A stretch of DNA of 64,000 nt from Pantoea sp. GTDB taxonomy: Bacteria; Pseudomonadota; Gammaproteobacteria; Enterobacterales; Enterobacteriaceae. Position numbers and translations under genes: made by a program. The stretch covers positions 62,001 through 126,000 of the forward strand of contig NZ_JAPWKD010000019.1 in assembly GCF_028283705.1 (NCBI RefSeq), read 5' to 3'. This document shows positions 37,149 to 46,135 of this stretch, one piece after another. The notes beneath the pieces are model-generated. The model worked only from the letters and a program-made list of their open reading frames with translations. It searched no databases and had not been told where the DNA came from. How positions within the stretch are numbered: position 1 is the first letter of the stretch; every line of letters starts with the position of its first letter.

Positions 37149-38459
37149 ATGGGTAAAAACATTCGACGTGTCGCCTATGGAGTGGTCACGGTCGCGGTGC
37201 TCGGCGCGATAGGTTATACCGCGTTAGTGCAATATGGGCTGCATAAAAGCTACCCGCAACAGGTGCTGGTTGCTGAGAATCCTGATCAACTGAACGAACA
37301 AATCAAGCGCGGGGAGTATGTTGCCAGGCTGTCAGATTGTACGGCCTGTCATACCGCAGAGGGTGGTCAACCGTTCGCCGGGGGTTACAAACTTAACACC
37401 CCATTTGGCGCGATCCTTTCTTCCAATATCACTTCCGATCCGGATACCGGCATCGGCGGCTGGTCGCAGGAGCAATTCGATCGTGCAGTGCGTCACGGTG
37501 TCGGCTCTCACGGATACCTGTATGCGGCAATGCCCTACAATGCTTACGCTAAATTAACCGATCAGGATTTAGCCGATTTGTGGGCTTATATCCGTACCAT
37601 TCCGCCAGTCAAAAACCAGGTTGTGGAGAACCAGCTCCCGTTCCCGTTCAACCAGCGCTGGACGCTGGCAGGATGGAATCTGTTATTTTTCAAAGACAAG
37701 GTATTTGAGCCGCAGGCTAATGTCAGTGACCAGGTGAACCGTGGTGCTTATCTGGTTGATGGTCCCGGACACTGCTCGTCCTGTCATACGGCAAAAAATA
37801 TGCTGGGTGGCGATACCTCCGCTTATCTGCAGGGGGGAGCGTTGCAGGGATGGTACGCACCAGATCTGACGCCTGATCCCCATGCAGGTCTCGGCAAATG
37901 GAGTGAAAGCGATATCGTGTCTTATCTGCGCTCGGGCACCAATAAGATGACTGCGTCATCCGGTCCGATGACGGAAGCCATCGAAAACTCGACGCAACAC
38001 ATGACAGATGACGATCTTCAGGCAATCGCACTTTATCTGAAGTCTCTGCCTGCATCCGGAACACCTGTGCCCCAGCCTCTTTCAGCTGACAATACCGCCA
38101 TGATTGTAGGCAAGAAAGTCTTTGAGTCTCAATGCAGCGCCTGCCATGTCTCTAATGGGAGTGGCATCCGTAATATGATCCCTGCGCTGGCAGGTAACCC
38201 GCAGGTGAATTCCCCTGACCCATTAAGCCTGATTAATGTGGCACTGAATGGCAGCCAGGGGCCATTTACCCATGCGAATCCAACGGCAGCGGGTATGCCG
38301 GGTTTTGCCCAGAAACTTTCTGACAGTAACATCGCGGATGTGATGACCTACATTCGTAACAGTTGGGGTAATTCGGCTGGACAGGTCTCTACAGAGGATG
38401 TGGCAAAAGCACGTTCATCAACCCAGGCGCAGCCGTGGCTGGGTAGCAAAATACAGTAA
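37149..38459 (+). CDS. Gluconate 2-dehydrogenase, triheme cytochrome c subunit
   Basis: A 436-residue membrane-anchored cytochrome c. An uncleaved hydrophobic segment (about residues 9-27) is followed by three heme c motifs: CTACH at 64-68, CSSCH at 209-213 and CSACH at 329-333. Methionine ligands are likely in each domain, for example YAAMPYNAY. It takes electrons from the flavoprotein to ubiquinone. ATG 37149 has AAGGAGAATATC upstream; an earlier frame opening at 37101 lies inside the previous gene. The terminator at 38471 ends the operon. Confidence 0.93.
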   Translation: MGKNIRRVAYGVVTVAVLGAIGYTALVQYGLHKSYPQQVLVAENPDQLNEQIKRGEYVARLSDCTACHTAEGGQPFAGGYKLNTPFGAILSSNITSDPDTGIGGWSQEQFDRAVRHGVGSHGYLYAAMPYNAYAKLTDQDLADLWAYIRTIPPVKNQVVENQLPFPFNQRWTLAGWNLLFFKDKVFEPQANVSDQVNRGAYLVDGPGHCSSCHTAKNMLGGDTSAYLQGGALQGWYAPDLTPDPHAGLGKWSESDIVSYLRSGTNKMTASSGPMTEAIENSTQHMTDDDLQAIALYLKSLPASGTPVPQPLSADNTAMIVGKKVFESQCSACHVSNGSGIRNMIPALAGNPQVNSPDPLSLINVALNGSQGPFTHANPTAAGMPGFAQKLSDSNIADVMTYIRNSWGNSAGQVSTEDVAKARSSTQAQPWLGSKIQ

Positions 38460-38470
38460 TCGATAAATCT

Positions 38471-38498
38471 AAGCCCCGGCAGATTTTCTCCGGGGCTT
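38471..38498. terminator. Bidirectional terminator between cytochrome and MFS genes
   Basis: AAGCCCCGG and CCGGGGCTT form a 9-base perfect stem with a 10-base loop, midway between two convergent stop codons. AATTAAAT on one side and AGATTTAT on the other give weak T-runs in both directions. Confidence 0.8.
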
Positions 38499-38512
38499 AA
38501 TTAAATATCTTG

Positions 38513-39814
38513 TTATTCCAGCATCAGGTTAACTTTTCCGGCATCGGCTTCATTATCGCCGGATGAATTAACATAAAACATCACGACAACCGACATCAGC
38601 AGCGAAACTGCCATAAAAGTATAGGATGCACCCGGCGAGTTGGTTAAACCATTTAAATAACCGACTAACCATGCACCGAGAAATGCCCCTAATGCACCAC
38701 AGCAATTAATCAGCCCCATTGAAACACCCGCCACATTCTTTGGCAGAATTTCCGGAATAAAAGCAAAGAAAGGTCCATAGGGTGCATACATACAGGCTGC
38801 GGCTAAAACCAGTAAGCCATAAGACAGCCAAAAATGCTGTGAACCAATCAGCCAGGAGCCAAAGAAAGTTATCGAAGCAACCATTAATAATGGCCAGATA
38901 AATACTTTCCGGTTTTGAAATTTATCCGATAACCAGGAAACCAGCAACATGGTGACAATCGCGGCAAAGTATGGCACCGCGGTAAGCCAGCCTACGGAGA
39001 CAATATCAATGGTGGCGGCCATTTTCAGGATAGAAGGCATCCACATCATAAAACCATAAACTCCGACACTCCACAGTGCATGAACGAAACAGAGCATCAC
39101 CACTTTTTTGGATCGCAAAGCCTCGCCATAGTTGCGCATCGGCTTAATATTCTTTTGTTCTTCATCGAGCTGGTTTTGTAACACGCGTTTTTCTTCAGGA
39201 TTCAGCCAGGTCACCTGTGATGGCTTATCTCTGACTAAAAACCACCAGGCAAATGCCCACAGTACCGCAGGAGCCCCTTCAATCATGAACATCTCCCGCC
39301 AGCCGAAGGCATCAATCAGATAACCCGATGCGATTGACATCCATAACACGGTCACCGGATTGCCTAACACGAGGAAAGTATTCGCTCTGGAACGTTCGGT
39401 TTTTGTGAACCAGTTACTGATATAAATCAGCATTGCCGGCATCACTGCCGCTTCGACAACGCCCAATATGAAGCGGATGACCATCAGCATGGGGATATTG
39501 GTCACAAACCCGGTGGCGGTGGCACAGAAACCCCACAAAATTAAGCTGACGAAAATAAGTTTCCGTACACTGCGATGAACGGCGTAAATTGCGCCCGGCA
39601 CCTGAAAAAAGAAATAGCCTAAAAAGAACAATGCGCCAATCAGCGACGACGTTGCATGAGATATCCCCAGATCTTTTTCTATTCCTGATGCAGCAGCAAA
39701 TCCATAATTAGCCCGATCCAGATAAGCCAGGCTATAAGTGATAAATATAACTGGCATTAAATACCACCAGCGTTTGGCAGGTAATGCAATATTATTCTTA
39801 TGCATTTCTTTCAT
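38513..39814 (-). CDS. MFS anion:cation symporter, probable 2-ketogluconate transporter
   Basis: A 433-residue 12-helix ACS-family carrier with LDRANYGFAAASGIEKDLG near residues 30-48, the Asp-Arg motif of this family, and a loop with ERSRANTFLVLGNP. Known 2-ketogluconate carriers (KguT) belong to this family. Being convergent with the gluconate 2-dehydrogenase operon, it is a natural candidate for taking up the 2-ketogluconate that the enzyme makes in the periplasm. ATG 39814 follows AGGGGCGCACTG; ATG 39805 is possible. Substrate assignment rests on context. Confidence 0.78.
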   Translation of the reverse strand: MKEMHKNNIALPAKRWWYLMPVIFITYSLAYLDRANYGFAAASGIEKDLGISHATSSLIGALFFLGYFFFQVPGAIYAVHRSVRKLIFVSLILWGFCATATGFVTNIPMLMVIRFILGVVEAAVMPAMLIYISNWFTKTERSRANTFLVLGNPVTVLWMSIASGYLIDAFGWREMFMIEGAPAVLWAFAWWFLVRDKPSQVTWLNPEEKRVLQNQLDEEQKNIKPMRNYGEALRSKKVVMLCFVHALWSVGVYGFMMWMPSILKMAATIDIVSVGWLTAVPYFAAIVTMLLVSWLSDKFQNRKVFIWPLLMVASITFFGSWLIGSQHFWLSYGLLVLAAACMYAPYGPFFAFIPEILPKNVAGVSMGLINCCGALGAFLGAWLVGYLNGLTNSPGASYTFMAVSLLMSVVVMFYVNSSGDNEADAGKVNLMLE

Positions 39815-39884
39815 CAGTGCGCCCCTGGATATGAAAGTTACTATTGGAAGACAAACGGGATAATTTTAAAAAACCACCCAATCT

Positions 39885-39993
39885 GTTACCCGTAACCCTA
39901 CCTGAAGCGCCATCACAAGAATTGTGATCAATGTCTCAACCAGGTTTTTACATTCTGTCCTGTAACTTAATTTTGGTAACACGTCCTTGTAAC
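39885..39993. promoter_or_regulatory. GTTAC/GTAAC half-site cluster upstream of the MFS gene
   Basis: GTTACCCGTAAC (39885-39896) is a palindrome with a CC centre, close to the TGTTACC.GGTAACA pattern bound by GntR/IdnR-type LacI regulators. Further GTAAC copies start at 39962, 39976 and 39989, spaced 14 and 13 bases. The cluster lies 70-180 bases before the carrier start in a 312-base gene-free stretch (39815-40126). Confidence 0.45.
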
Positions 39994-40126
39994 ATTACGT
40001 AGCAGTAAAGGGGCAATGAGTCATACGGATAAGATAAAATACCCGCCTGTGAGTACTGACGGATATTTTCCTGCGACATTGCGTTTTCAGTAAAGACTTA
40101 TCAGTATTTCGCAGGGACTGAGTGGG

Positions 40127-40969
40127 CTACCGATTCAGAAGGTCTTTTTCGATGAACCTGACCACAGCATCCGCATCGCATGAAGGAATCACCTCGGTAG
40201 CGATAGCTTTTGCTTCTTCAATGCCGTTCTCAGGAACGTAGCAGCGATCGGCATTCATCAGCATCGGCAGATCATTAAAGTTATCGCCAAACGCCACCAC
40301 TTCGTTAGCCCCCAGATAATCTCGCAGGAAGTCGATGGCTGAGCTTTTTGACGTCTGGTCAGACAGGATATTCATAAAATAAATATCCGGTTGCGCGCTG
40401 TAGACATCACGGTTGAGAAGGCAATGCGCACCCTCTTCGCCGGTGATAGCGCTCTGCAGTAATGACAGGGTGTGGTAGTCATGGTAAATGACAAAATAGA
40501 GCGGGACATACTCTTCCGGCAGTTCACTAAATGACACCGTTTTGAAGATTTTCTCCCCCAGAAAGGGGCGTTTACTCTCGATAAAGTGCTGGCTCAGGTC
40601 ATCACTGGCTGTCTTATAGAACAGGCCATATTCAGTGCCCTTCAGGCAGTAGAGAAATCCTTCCTGGCCGCATCGTTCCAGTTCACGCTCGACAGCCCGG
40701 ATTAAATCATCGTGCAGACGCAGGGTTTTCACCGGCTTGTCCGCAATCATATCGAAGATAAACAGCCCATCACTGAGTATCGCCGGGCAGGAGAACTTTA
40801 CGCCTTCCAGCAGCATATTGACTGAACTCAGCGTTCTGCCCGTTGCACAGGTGAAAAACACGCCTTTGTCAAAGAAAGCTTCTATGGCATGTCGGGAATA
40901 GTCCGACAATACCCCGCCACTGTTCAGGAGAGTCCCGTCAAGATCGCTGACATAAAGCGTTTTTTTCAT
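40127..40969 (-). CDS. Cof-type HAD-family phosphatase
   Basis: A 280-residue cytoplasmic sugar-phosphate-type phosphatase. HAD motif I DLDGTLLNS is at residues 9-17 with nucleophile Asp, motif II in CATGR, motif III lysine in SKSSAIDFL and motif IV GDNFNDLPML. A C2 cap domain of about 100 residues sits between II and III, as in Cof/YidA/SupH proteins. ATG 40969 has AGAGGAATAAG just upstream; a longer frame to 41020 has no such site. Isolated gene; role probably dephosphorylation of a sugar phosphate or flavin/PLP intermediate. Confidence 0.87.
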   Translation of the reverse strand: MKKTLYVSDLDGTLLNSGGVLSDYSRHAIEAFFDKGVFFTCATGRTLSSVNMLLEGVKFSCPAILSDGLFIFDMIADKPVKTLRLHDDLIRAVERELERCGQEGFLYCLKGTEYGLFYKTASDDLSQHFIESKRPFLGEKIFKTVSFSELPEEYVPLYFVIYHDYHTLSLLQSAITGEEGAHCLLNRDVYSAQPDIYFMNILSDQTSKSSAIDFLRDYLGANEVVAFGDNFNDLPMLMNADRCYVPENGIEEAKAIATEVIPSCDADAVVRFIEKDLLNR

Positions 40970-41148
40970 CTTATTCCTCTGGCTGACAACAGCGGTATCC
41001 ACATGCGCCATATATGCCACACGCCATAGGGAAATGATAGACCTGGTGCTTATGTTTAAGACAGGTACTCAGGACCAAACCTGATGCCCGTTACGGGGCA
41101 GAAAAGAGTTATTTTGCGAGGGATCGTTGACAAGCGATATTTATTACA

Positions 41149-41185
41149 CCCCGGCATAATAATCAGAAATAATATTATGCCGGGG
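41149..41185 (-). terminator. Terminator hairpin of the OFA-family MFS gene
   Basis: CCCCGGCATAATA and TATTATGCCGGGG form a 13-base perfect stem with an 11-base loop, 6 bases after the leftward stop codon. Only a weak T-rich tail follows. Confidence 0.65.
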
Positions 41186-41191
41186 GGATAA

Positions 41192-42463
41192 TCAGATATT
41201 TACTTTTAATTGCTGGATAAAACGGCTGCGCCAGGGTTTGAGTACCAGTAAGGCCAGTAACGCACACACAATATCCAGCGTAATCGCGCATGCAAACACC
41301 AGGCCCCAGCTGCTGGTATGCTGATACAATAATGCCGCCAGCGGGCCACCAAAGATCGAACCAATACCCTGAGAAATATACAGCCATCCATAGTTAGCGG
41401 TGGCGAAGCGGGTGCCAAAGGTATCGGTTAACGTGGCCGGGAATAACGAAAATATCTCGCCCCAGCCAAAAAACACCAGCCCGGATAGCAAAACAAACAG
41501 CAGAGGATCATCCTTGCACAGTAGCCATAACGTCATTGCACAACCTTCCAGCCCAAACGCAATGAACATCATCTTTTCACGGCCAATACGGTCGGAAATA
41601 TAGCCGCACACCGGTCTGGTGAGGCCATTCATAAAACGGTCAATGGTCATGGCCAGAGGCAGCGCAGCCATACCCAGCACCGTCACCGAAGTAATACCAA
41701 AATCACCGGCAAAAATGGCCATTTGCGATGTCACCATCAGGCCAGACGTTGACATCATGGTCATCATGACAAACATCAACCAGAAAAGTGGCTGACGTAA
41801 CATTTCCCGCGATGTGAAGTTTTTGCTGCTGACATTGTGGGGAACATCGGCGCTCTGAGCCGTTGAAGCTTGCGGTGCACGTAGCCCCTGGCTGGCGATA
41901 AAACCCACCACAGCCATGATCAGACCAAACTGCCACAAGGTATTTTCCAGCCCTTTCGCTGCCAGAGAGGAGGTGATCGGAAACGTCGTCAGGACCGCCC
42001 CCATACCATATCCTGCCGCCACCATGCCGGTAGCAAACCCTCTCTTCTCAGGAAACCAGCGCACCATCAGGCCGACGACACCGATATAAACAATGCCGGT
42101 ACCCAGCCCTCCCAGCACAACATAATAGAGATATAACTCCATCAGCGATTCCATGCGCGCAACCAGCATCCAGCTCAGTCCCGTCAATACGGTCCCTACG
42201 GCAATCAATTTACGCGGCCCAAAGCGATCAATAAGCTTGCCCTGAATAGGTGAGAAGAACGTTTGCAAAATAATCAGAATTGAAAAAGTAATCTGAATCT
42301 CGGCCAAAGGCGCATTTAGCTTTTCCATCAATGGGCGGGTAAATAATGCCCAGACATATTGGGGGCTGGAGATCGATATCATACAAAGCAGTCCCAAAGC
42401 CAATTGACCCCATTTTTTCTTTTGGCTAACGACGACAGCGTCAGACAATGCTGTATTAGTCAT
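41192..42463 (-). CDS. MFS transporter, oxalate/formate antiporter (OFA) family
   Basis: A 423-residue carrier with 12 helices. The OFA-type start QLALGLLCMISISSPQYVWALFTRPL and the motif GKLIDRFGPRKLIAVG (residues about 75-90) are present. OFA members exchange small monocarboxylates and dicarboxylates. ATG 42463 has GGAGCAATAAT upstream; the frame remains open for 46 further codons but with no family match. It stands alone between two terminators. Substrate unknown. Confidence 0.82.
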   Translation of the reverse strand: MTNTALSDAVVVSQKKKWGQLALGLLCMISISSPQYVWALFTRPLMEKLNAPLAEIQITFSILIILQTFFSPIQGKLIDRFGPRKLIAVGTVLTGLSWMLVARMESLMELYLYYVVLGGLGTGIVYIGVVGLMVRWFPEKRGFATGMVAAGYGMGAVLTTFPITSSLAAKGLENTLWQFGLIMAVVGFIASQGLRAPQASTAQSADVPHNVSSKNFTSREMLRQPLFWLMFVMMTMMSTSGLMVTSQMAIFAGDFGITSVTVLGMAALPLAMTIDRFMNGLTRPVCGYISDRIGREKMMFIAFGLEGCAMTLWLLCKDDPLLFVLLSGLVFFGWGEIFSLFPATLTDTFGTRFATANYGWLYISQGIGSIFGGPLAALLYQHTSSWGLVFACAITLDIVCALLALLVLKPWRSRFIQQLKVNI

Positions 42464-42631
42464 ATTATTGCTCCGACTGACAAGTGAGTCAGTCAGATTT
42501 GCATATACCATGCCAAAGTTAATATCGGTGTTAAGGCGACGCCAGCGGCAGAATATTGGCATATTACAGCACCAGCTTGCACCAAAATGTTGCAGTAACA
42601 CCAGGAAGAGAAGTGGATGCCAAAATATTAA

Positions 42632-42658
42632 AGCCGGAGGGTAAATTTACCCCCGGCT
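42632..42658 (-). terminator. Terminator of the MHS/DUF1445 operon
   Basis: On the minus strand AGCCGGGGGTAAA pairs with TTTACCCTCCGGCT with one bulged base, followed by TTTAATATTTT. It lies 56 bases beyond the DUF1445 stop. Confidence 0.75.
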
Positions 42659-42714
42659 CCGAAATTGAATGCAAACTTTAAAGTCGCTTTGTTGCTGGAC
42701 GGCCTCTCCTTGCG

Positions 42715-43494
42715 TTAACGCAGTTGCGCCGAGTAGTGTTCTACCCTGTCATCCAGCACCAGCATATGCCCGGCATAGTGAGTAAACAGATATGCACTCC
42801 CCAGCGCGGGTAACACCTGCTGCGGTGTCACGCCACAGGCCCAAAACACCGGCACCTGGCCGGAGTGCACCCCGGGAAAGACACCGAAGTCCGGTGCTGC
42901 CAGATCGGTAATACCAATCTCTGCGGGATCGCCAATATGTAACGGCGTCCCATGTGCAGAGGGATAGGCCGCACTCAGCGCCACCGCTTCATCCACTTTA
43001 TCTGCTGCGACGGGACGCATACTCACTGCCACATATCCCTGCATACGGGCAGTGGGCTGGCACGGAATCTGTGTCAGATAGACCGGTGGCGCGGCAAGAC
43101 TCACCGGAATACCTGCGCGGCGCAATGCACCATCCAGCGAGTGGCTGCATCCCAGCAGGAACGCCACGGCATCATCCGGCCAACGGCCGAGCAAATCGTA
43201 CGGCTCATCTACCAGCTGGCCCTGCTGCCAGACACGATAACGGGGAAACATGCTGCGCAGATCAATGTGGCTTTTCCCCATTAAAATTTCGGTCTGTCCC
43301 GGTTCGCTGACTGCTAATACCGGGCAGGCTTTCGCATTGCGCACGCAAAACAGCAGGAATTCATAGGCGTCAGATTGCGGCAATACCACCAGATTGGCTT
43401 GCTGATAGCCATCCAATAACCCAGCCGTGGGCTGACGCCATTCGCCACGCGCTGTCGCCGCCCGTAACGCCGCCGGTGTGCTAAAAGGGGTCAT
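42715..43494 (-). CDS. DUF1445 (YcsI-family) putative hydro-lyase
   Basis: A 259-residue protein of the YcsI/D-glutamate-cyclase-like DUF1445 family. Typical segments: GYQQANLVVLPQSDAYEFLLFC near residue 30, LLGCSHSLDGALRRAG near 113-128 and FGVFPGVHSGQVPVFWACGVTPQ near 203-225. Relatives interconvert D-glutamate and 5-oxoproline, and the gene neighbours 5-oxoprolinase genes in many bacteria, as here. Its ATG overlaps the stop of the MHS carrier gene by four bases. Confidence 0.87.
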   Translation of the reverse strand: MTPFSTPAALRAATARGEWRQPTAGLLDGYQQANLVVLPQSDAYEFLLFCVRNAKACPVLAVSEPGQTEILMGKSHIDLRSMFPRYRVWQQGQLVDEPYDLLGRWPDDAVAFLLGCSHSLDGALRRAGIPVSLAAPPVYLTQIPCQPTARMQGYVAVSMRPVAADKVDEAVALSAAYPSAHGTPLHIGDPAEIGITDLAAPDFGVFPGVHSGQVPVFWACGVTPQQVLPALGSAYLFTHYAGHMLVLDDRVEHYSAQLR

Positions 43495-44819
43495 TTAAGC
43501 ACCTCATTATGGGTATCTTTGAGGCGCATCAGCGTCCACAGGCTAAGTAGCGCCGCGCATGCCATAAAGATGCCCGGAACCAGCAGGAAACCGGTTTTAT
43601 TGATCAGCAGGGTCACTAAATACGGCGTGATACCGCCACCCAGAATCGCGCCCATATTGATGCTGATCGCCATGCCGGTGTAGCGCATGGCTGTCGGGAA
43701 CTGCTCGGCATAAGTGGGATACCCTACCGATTGCACAATTGGCATCGGTAGCGTGGCAATAAACATCGCCAGCGCGGCCAGCCAGATGTTGTGGTGGTCC
43801 ATCAGCATCATCATCGGGATCACCAGCACCACATAACCGATAAATCCAATGCGCAGAATGGCACGACGTCCGTAACGGTCTGACAACCCCCCCCAGAACG
43901 GCATCATGCTGGCCATTGCCAGGCTGATGCCGGCCATCAGCCAGAACACCTGTTTTTTGTCAAAGCCCAGCCAGGAGGTCAGATAGATATTCATAAACAC
44001 GAGGCCAATCCAGTAACCGGCATTCTGGCCGAACGTCAGCATGATGACACGTAACATGGCTGGCGTTTGGGTACGGAAGACATCGCTGAACGGACGCTTT
44101 TGTATTTTATTGCTGGCAAGAAATTCTTTAAAGGCCGGGGTTTCTTCGACCTGATGGCGAATTAACGCCGAGAAAATCACCAATGGGATGGTCAGCAGGA
44201 AGGGTATGCGCCAGCCCCAGGCCGCCAGCTGAGTATTGTCCAGCAGATTGCTGGTCACACCGCACACCAGCGCTGCAAACCCGCCACCGAGCGCCACCCC
44301 TACCGGGGTGAAGGCACCATAAAAACCGCGTTGCCCCGTCGGTGAAGATTCGGCAACAAATGCCGCCGCTCCAATAATTTCCGCACCGGCAAAGAATCCC
44401 TGAATCAGGCGCAACACCACCAGCAGCAAGGGTGCCGAAATACCCACTGCAGCGGCGGTTGGCAACAGACCAATGGCTGCTGTTGCGCCCCCCATACCCA
44501 ACACGGTCAATAATAATACTTTGCGGCGTCCGATACGGTCGCCAAGTCTGCCCAGTAAAACCCCACCCAGCGGACGAATTAAGAACGCGCTGCCAAATAC
44601 CGCCAATATAGAAAGCAGTGCTGCCGTATCATTCCCGCCGGGGAAAAACAGCGGTCCAATAATAACCGCCATAAAGCCATAAATACCGAATTCATAATAT
44701 TCAATGGCGGTCCCGGTCATGGAGGCCATTGCCGCACGCCGGGCAACGCTGCTTTCACCATACTGTGGTTTGACACGCCCGCGAGGTAAGGTTAATTGTG
44801 ATTCAACTTCATACGACAT
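43491..44819 (-). CDS. MFS transporter, metabolite:proton symporter (MHS) family
   Basis: A 442-residue carrier of the KgtP/ProP/ShiA family. The family motif GRLGDRIGRRKVLLLT lies near residues 90-105 and the second ADP-like motif GGLSDRYGRRAILRIG near 307-322. It starts with EYYEFGIYGFMAVIIG, the typical MHS first helix. Substrates of the family are carboxylates and betaines; with DUF1445 and PxpBC nearby, 5-oxoproline or a relative is plausible. First gene of a two-gene unit. Confidence 0.87.
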   Translation of the reverse strand: MSYEVESQLTLPRGRVKPQYGESSVARRAAMASMTGTAIEYYEFGIYGFMAVIIGPLFFPGGNDTAALLSILAVFGSAFLIRPLGGVLLGRLGDRIGRRKVLLLTVLGMGGATAAIGLLPTAAAVGISAPLLLVVLRLIQGFFAGAEIIGAAAFVAESSPTGQRGFYGAFTPVGVALGGGFAALVCGVTSNLLDNTQLAAWGWRIPFLLTIPLVIFSALIRHQVEETPAFKEFLASNKIQKRPFSDVFRTQTPAMLRVIMLTFGQNAGYWIGLVFMNIYLTSWLGFDKKQVFWLMAGISLAMASMMPFWGGLSDRYGRRAILRIGFIGYVVLVIPMMMLMDHHNIWLAALAMFIATLPMPIVQSVGYPTYAEQFPTAMRYTGMAISINMGAILGGGITPYLVTLLINKTGFLLVPGIFMACAALLSLWTLMRLKDTHNEVLK

Positions 44820-45155
44820 TTTTCACCTGCCTTGTAAAACAATGAGATGGAGGTTCAATATCAGCCGTGCGGCTATTGTTTTTTCTGAACACTGTCATTG
44901 ATCTGGAGCAAGAGAAATGCCATTTATCGAACTGATAAAAATGTTTCGTGCTTAGCGCCATTGAATGATAAAAATGATGGATGAGTTAATTAAATGATTT
45001 TTATTTTCATTTGCGAGCTTACTTTCCCGCTTATTTTCCCCCTCCTTTCATCCGTTAAACGGGAAATAAAAAACACTTAGTCGGCGATCATTTATTCCGC
45101 TGCACGTTATGCAGGCAATATCCTCATTTTGGTGCAGGGAAATCGCAGGCATTAA
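44820..45155. other. Intergenic region upstream of the MHS carrier gene
   Basis: About 335 gene-free bases. Two AT-rich patches (44980-45020 and 45060-45100) probably hold the leftward promoter. No clear operator palindrome was found. Confidence 0.3.
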
Positions 45156-45177
45156 AAAACCGGTCATTGACCGGTTT
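45156..45177 (-). terminator. Rho-independent terminator of the pxpBC unit
   Basis: On the minus strand AAACCGGTCA and TGACCGGTTT make a near-perfect stem with a short loop, followed by a six-T run. It lies 25 bases past the pxpC stop, so pxpBC is not simply co-transcribed with the MHS/DUF1445 pair. Confidence 0.85.
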
Positions 45178-45202
45178 ATATTTACCGCGAATAAAATAAC
45201 GC

Positions 45203-46135
45203 TTACGTGCACAAAGCATTCAGCCATGCTGCACGCTCAATCGCCAGTTGTTGTGCCTGATCGACGCTGATCAGCCGAAATTGTATTTCGTCGCCAGGCA
45301 GCATTTGCGCCAGGCGCGGCAGATCGACGCTGGCAACATGGGCAATTTTTGGATAGCCGCCGGTGGTTTGCGCATCGGCCATCAGGATAATCGGCTGTCC
45401 ATCGGGCGGCAGTTGCAGGGTACCGTAATCCACCGCTTCCGAAGGCAGTTCCCTGGCCTGTTCCCGGGTAATCACTTCCCCCTCCAGGCGATAGCCCATG
45501 CGATTCGAATCCTGGCCGATGCGATAAACAGCAGCCAGAAAGCGTTGCTGCATGTCAGCGGAGAGTTGCTGCCAGTGACGTCCGGCCATCAGGCGAATGG
45601 GTTGTTGCTCGCGAGGGAAAAGCGCTGGCGCGTTAAAGGGCAATACGCGGGGTGTGGCGTTGGCAAAGGCACTGCGGGTAACCAGATGATCGCCCTGACG
45701 CAGATAGCGTCCGGCAAAACCGCCAAACTGCGCCATCAGGCAAGTGCTGCGGCTGTTCATCGTCGGTGAAACATGAAAGCCACCGTGCACGGCTAAATAT
45801 GCCCTCGCTCCCTGCCGACGCTGACCAAAACCGAGCACCGTCCCGGCAGGAACAGAAATCGCCTGCTGCATGGGCACCGGCTGCCCATCAATATGCGGTG
45901 AAAGATCGGCCCCGCACAGTGCGATAACAGCACGACGCCAGAAGCGTAGGCGTGGCCCCAGCAGGGTAATCTCCAGAGAAGCGCAATCGCGCTGATTACC
46001 GACTAACAGGTTGGCAAGGCGGTGAGAGTAGCGGTCCATCGCACCACACACCGGAACACCCGCCTGTTGATAACCGTAACGCCCTTCATCCTGCAGGCTG
46101 CTTGCCATACCCGGGTGTAACACCTCAAGCGACAT
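45203..46135 (-). CDS. pxpC: 5-oxoprolinase subunit C / biotin-dependent carboxyltransferase (KipA-like)
   Basis: A 310-residue protein of the KipA/PxpC family. N-terminal SLEVLHPGMASSLQDEGRYGYQ and GAMDRYSHRLANLLVGN, mid-protein LAVHGGFHVSPTMNSRSTC and YPKIAHVASVDLPRLAQ are family hallmarks. With PxpA and PxpB it forms an ATP-dependent 5-oxoprolinase that opens 5-oxoproline to glutamate. ATG 46135 lies inside the end of pxpB (11-base overlap), so translation is coupled. pxpA is not in the window. Confidence 0.9.
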   Translation of the reverse strand: MSLEVLHPGMASSLQDEGRYGYQQAGVPVCGAMDRYSHRLANLLVGNQRDCASLEITLLGPRLRFWRRAVIALCGADLSPHIDGQPVPMQQAISVPAGTVLGFGQRRQGARAYLAVHGGFHVSPTMNSRSTCLMAQFGGFAGRYLRQGDHLVTRSAFANATPRVLPFNAPALFPREQQPIRLMAGRHWQQLSADMQQRFLAAVYRIGQDSNRMGYRLEGEVITREQARELPSEAVDYGTLQLPPDGQPIILMADAQTTGGYPKIAHVASVDLPRLAQMLPGDEIQFRLISVDQAQQLAIERAAWLNALCT

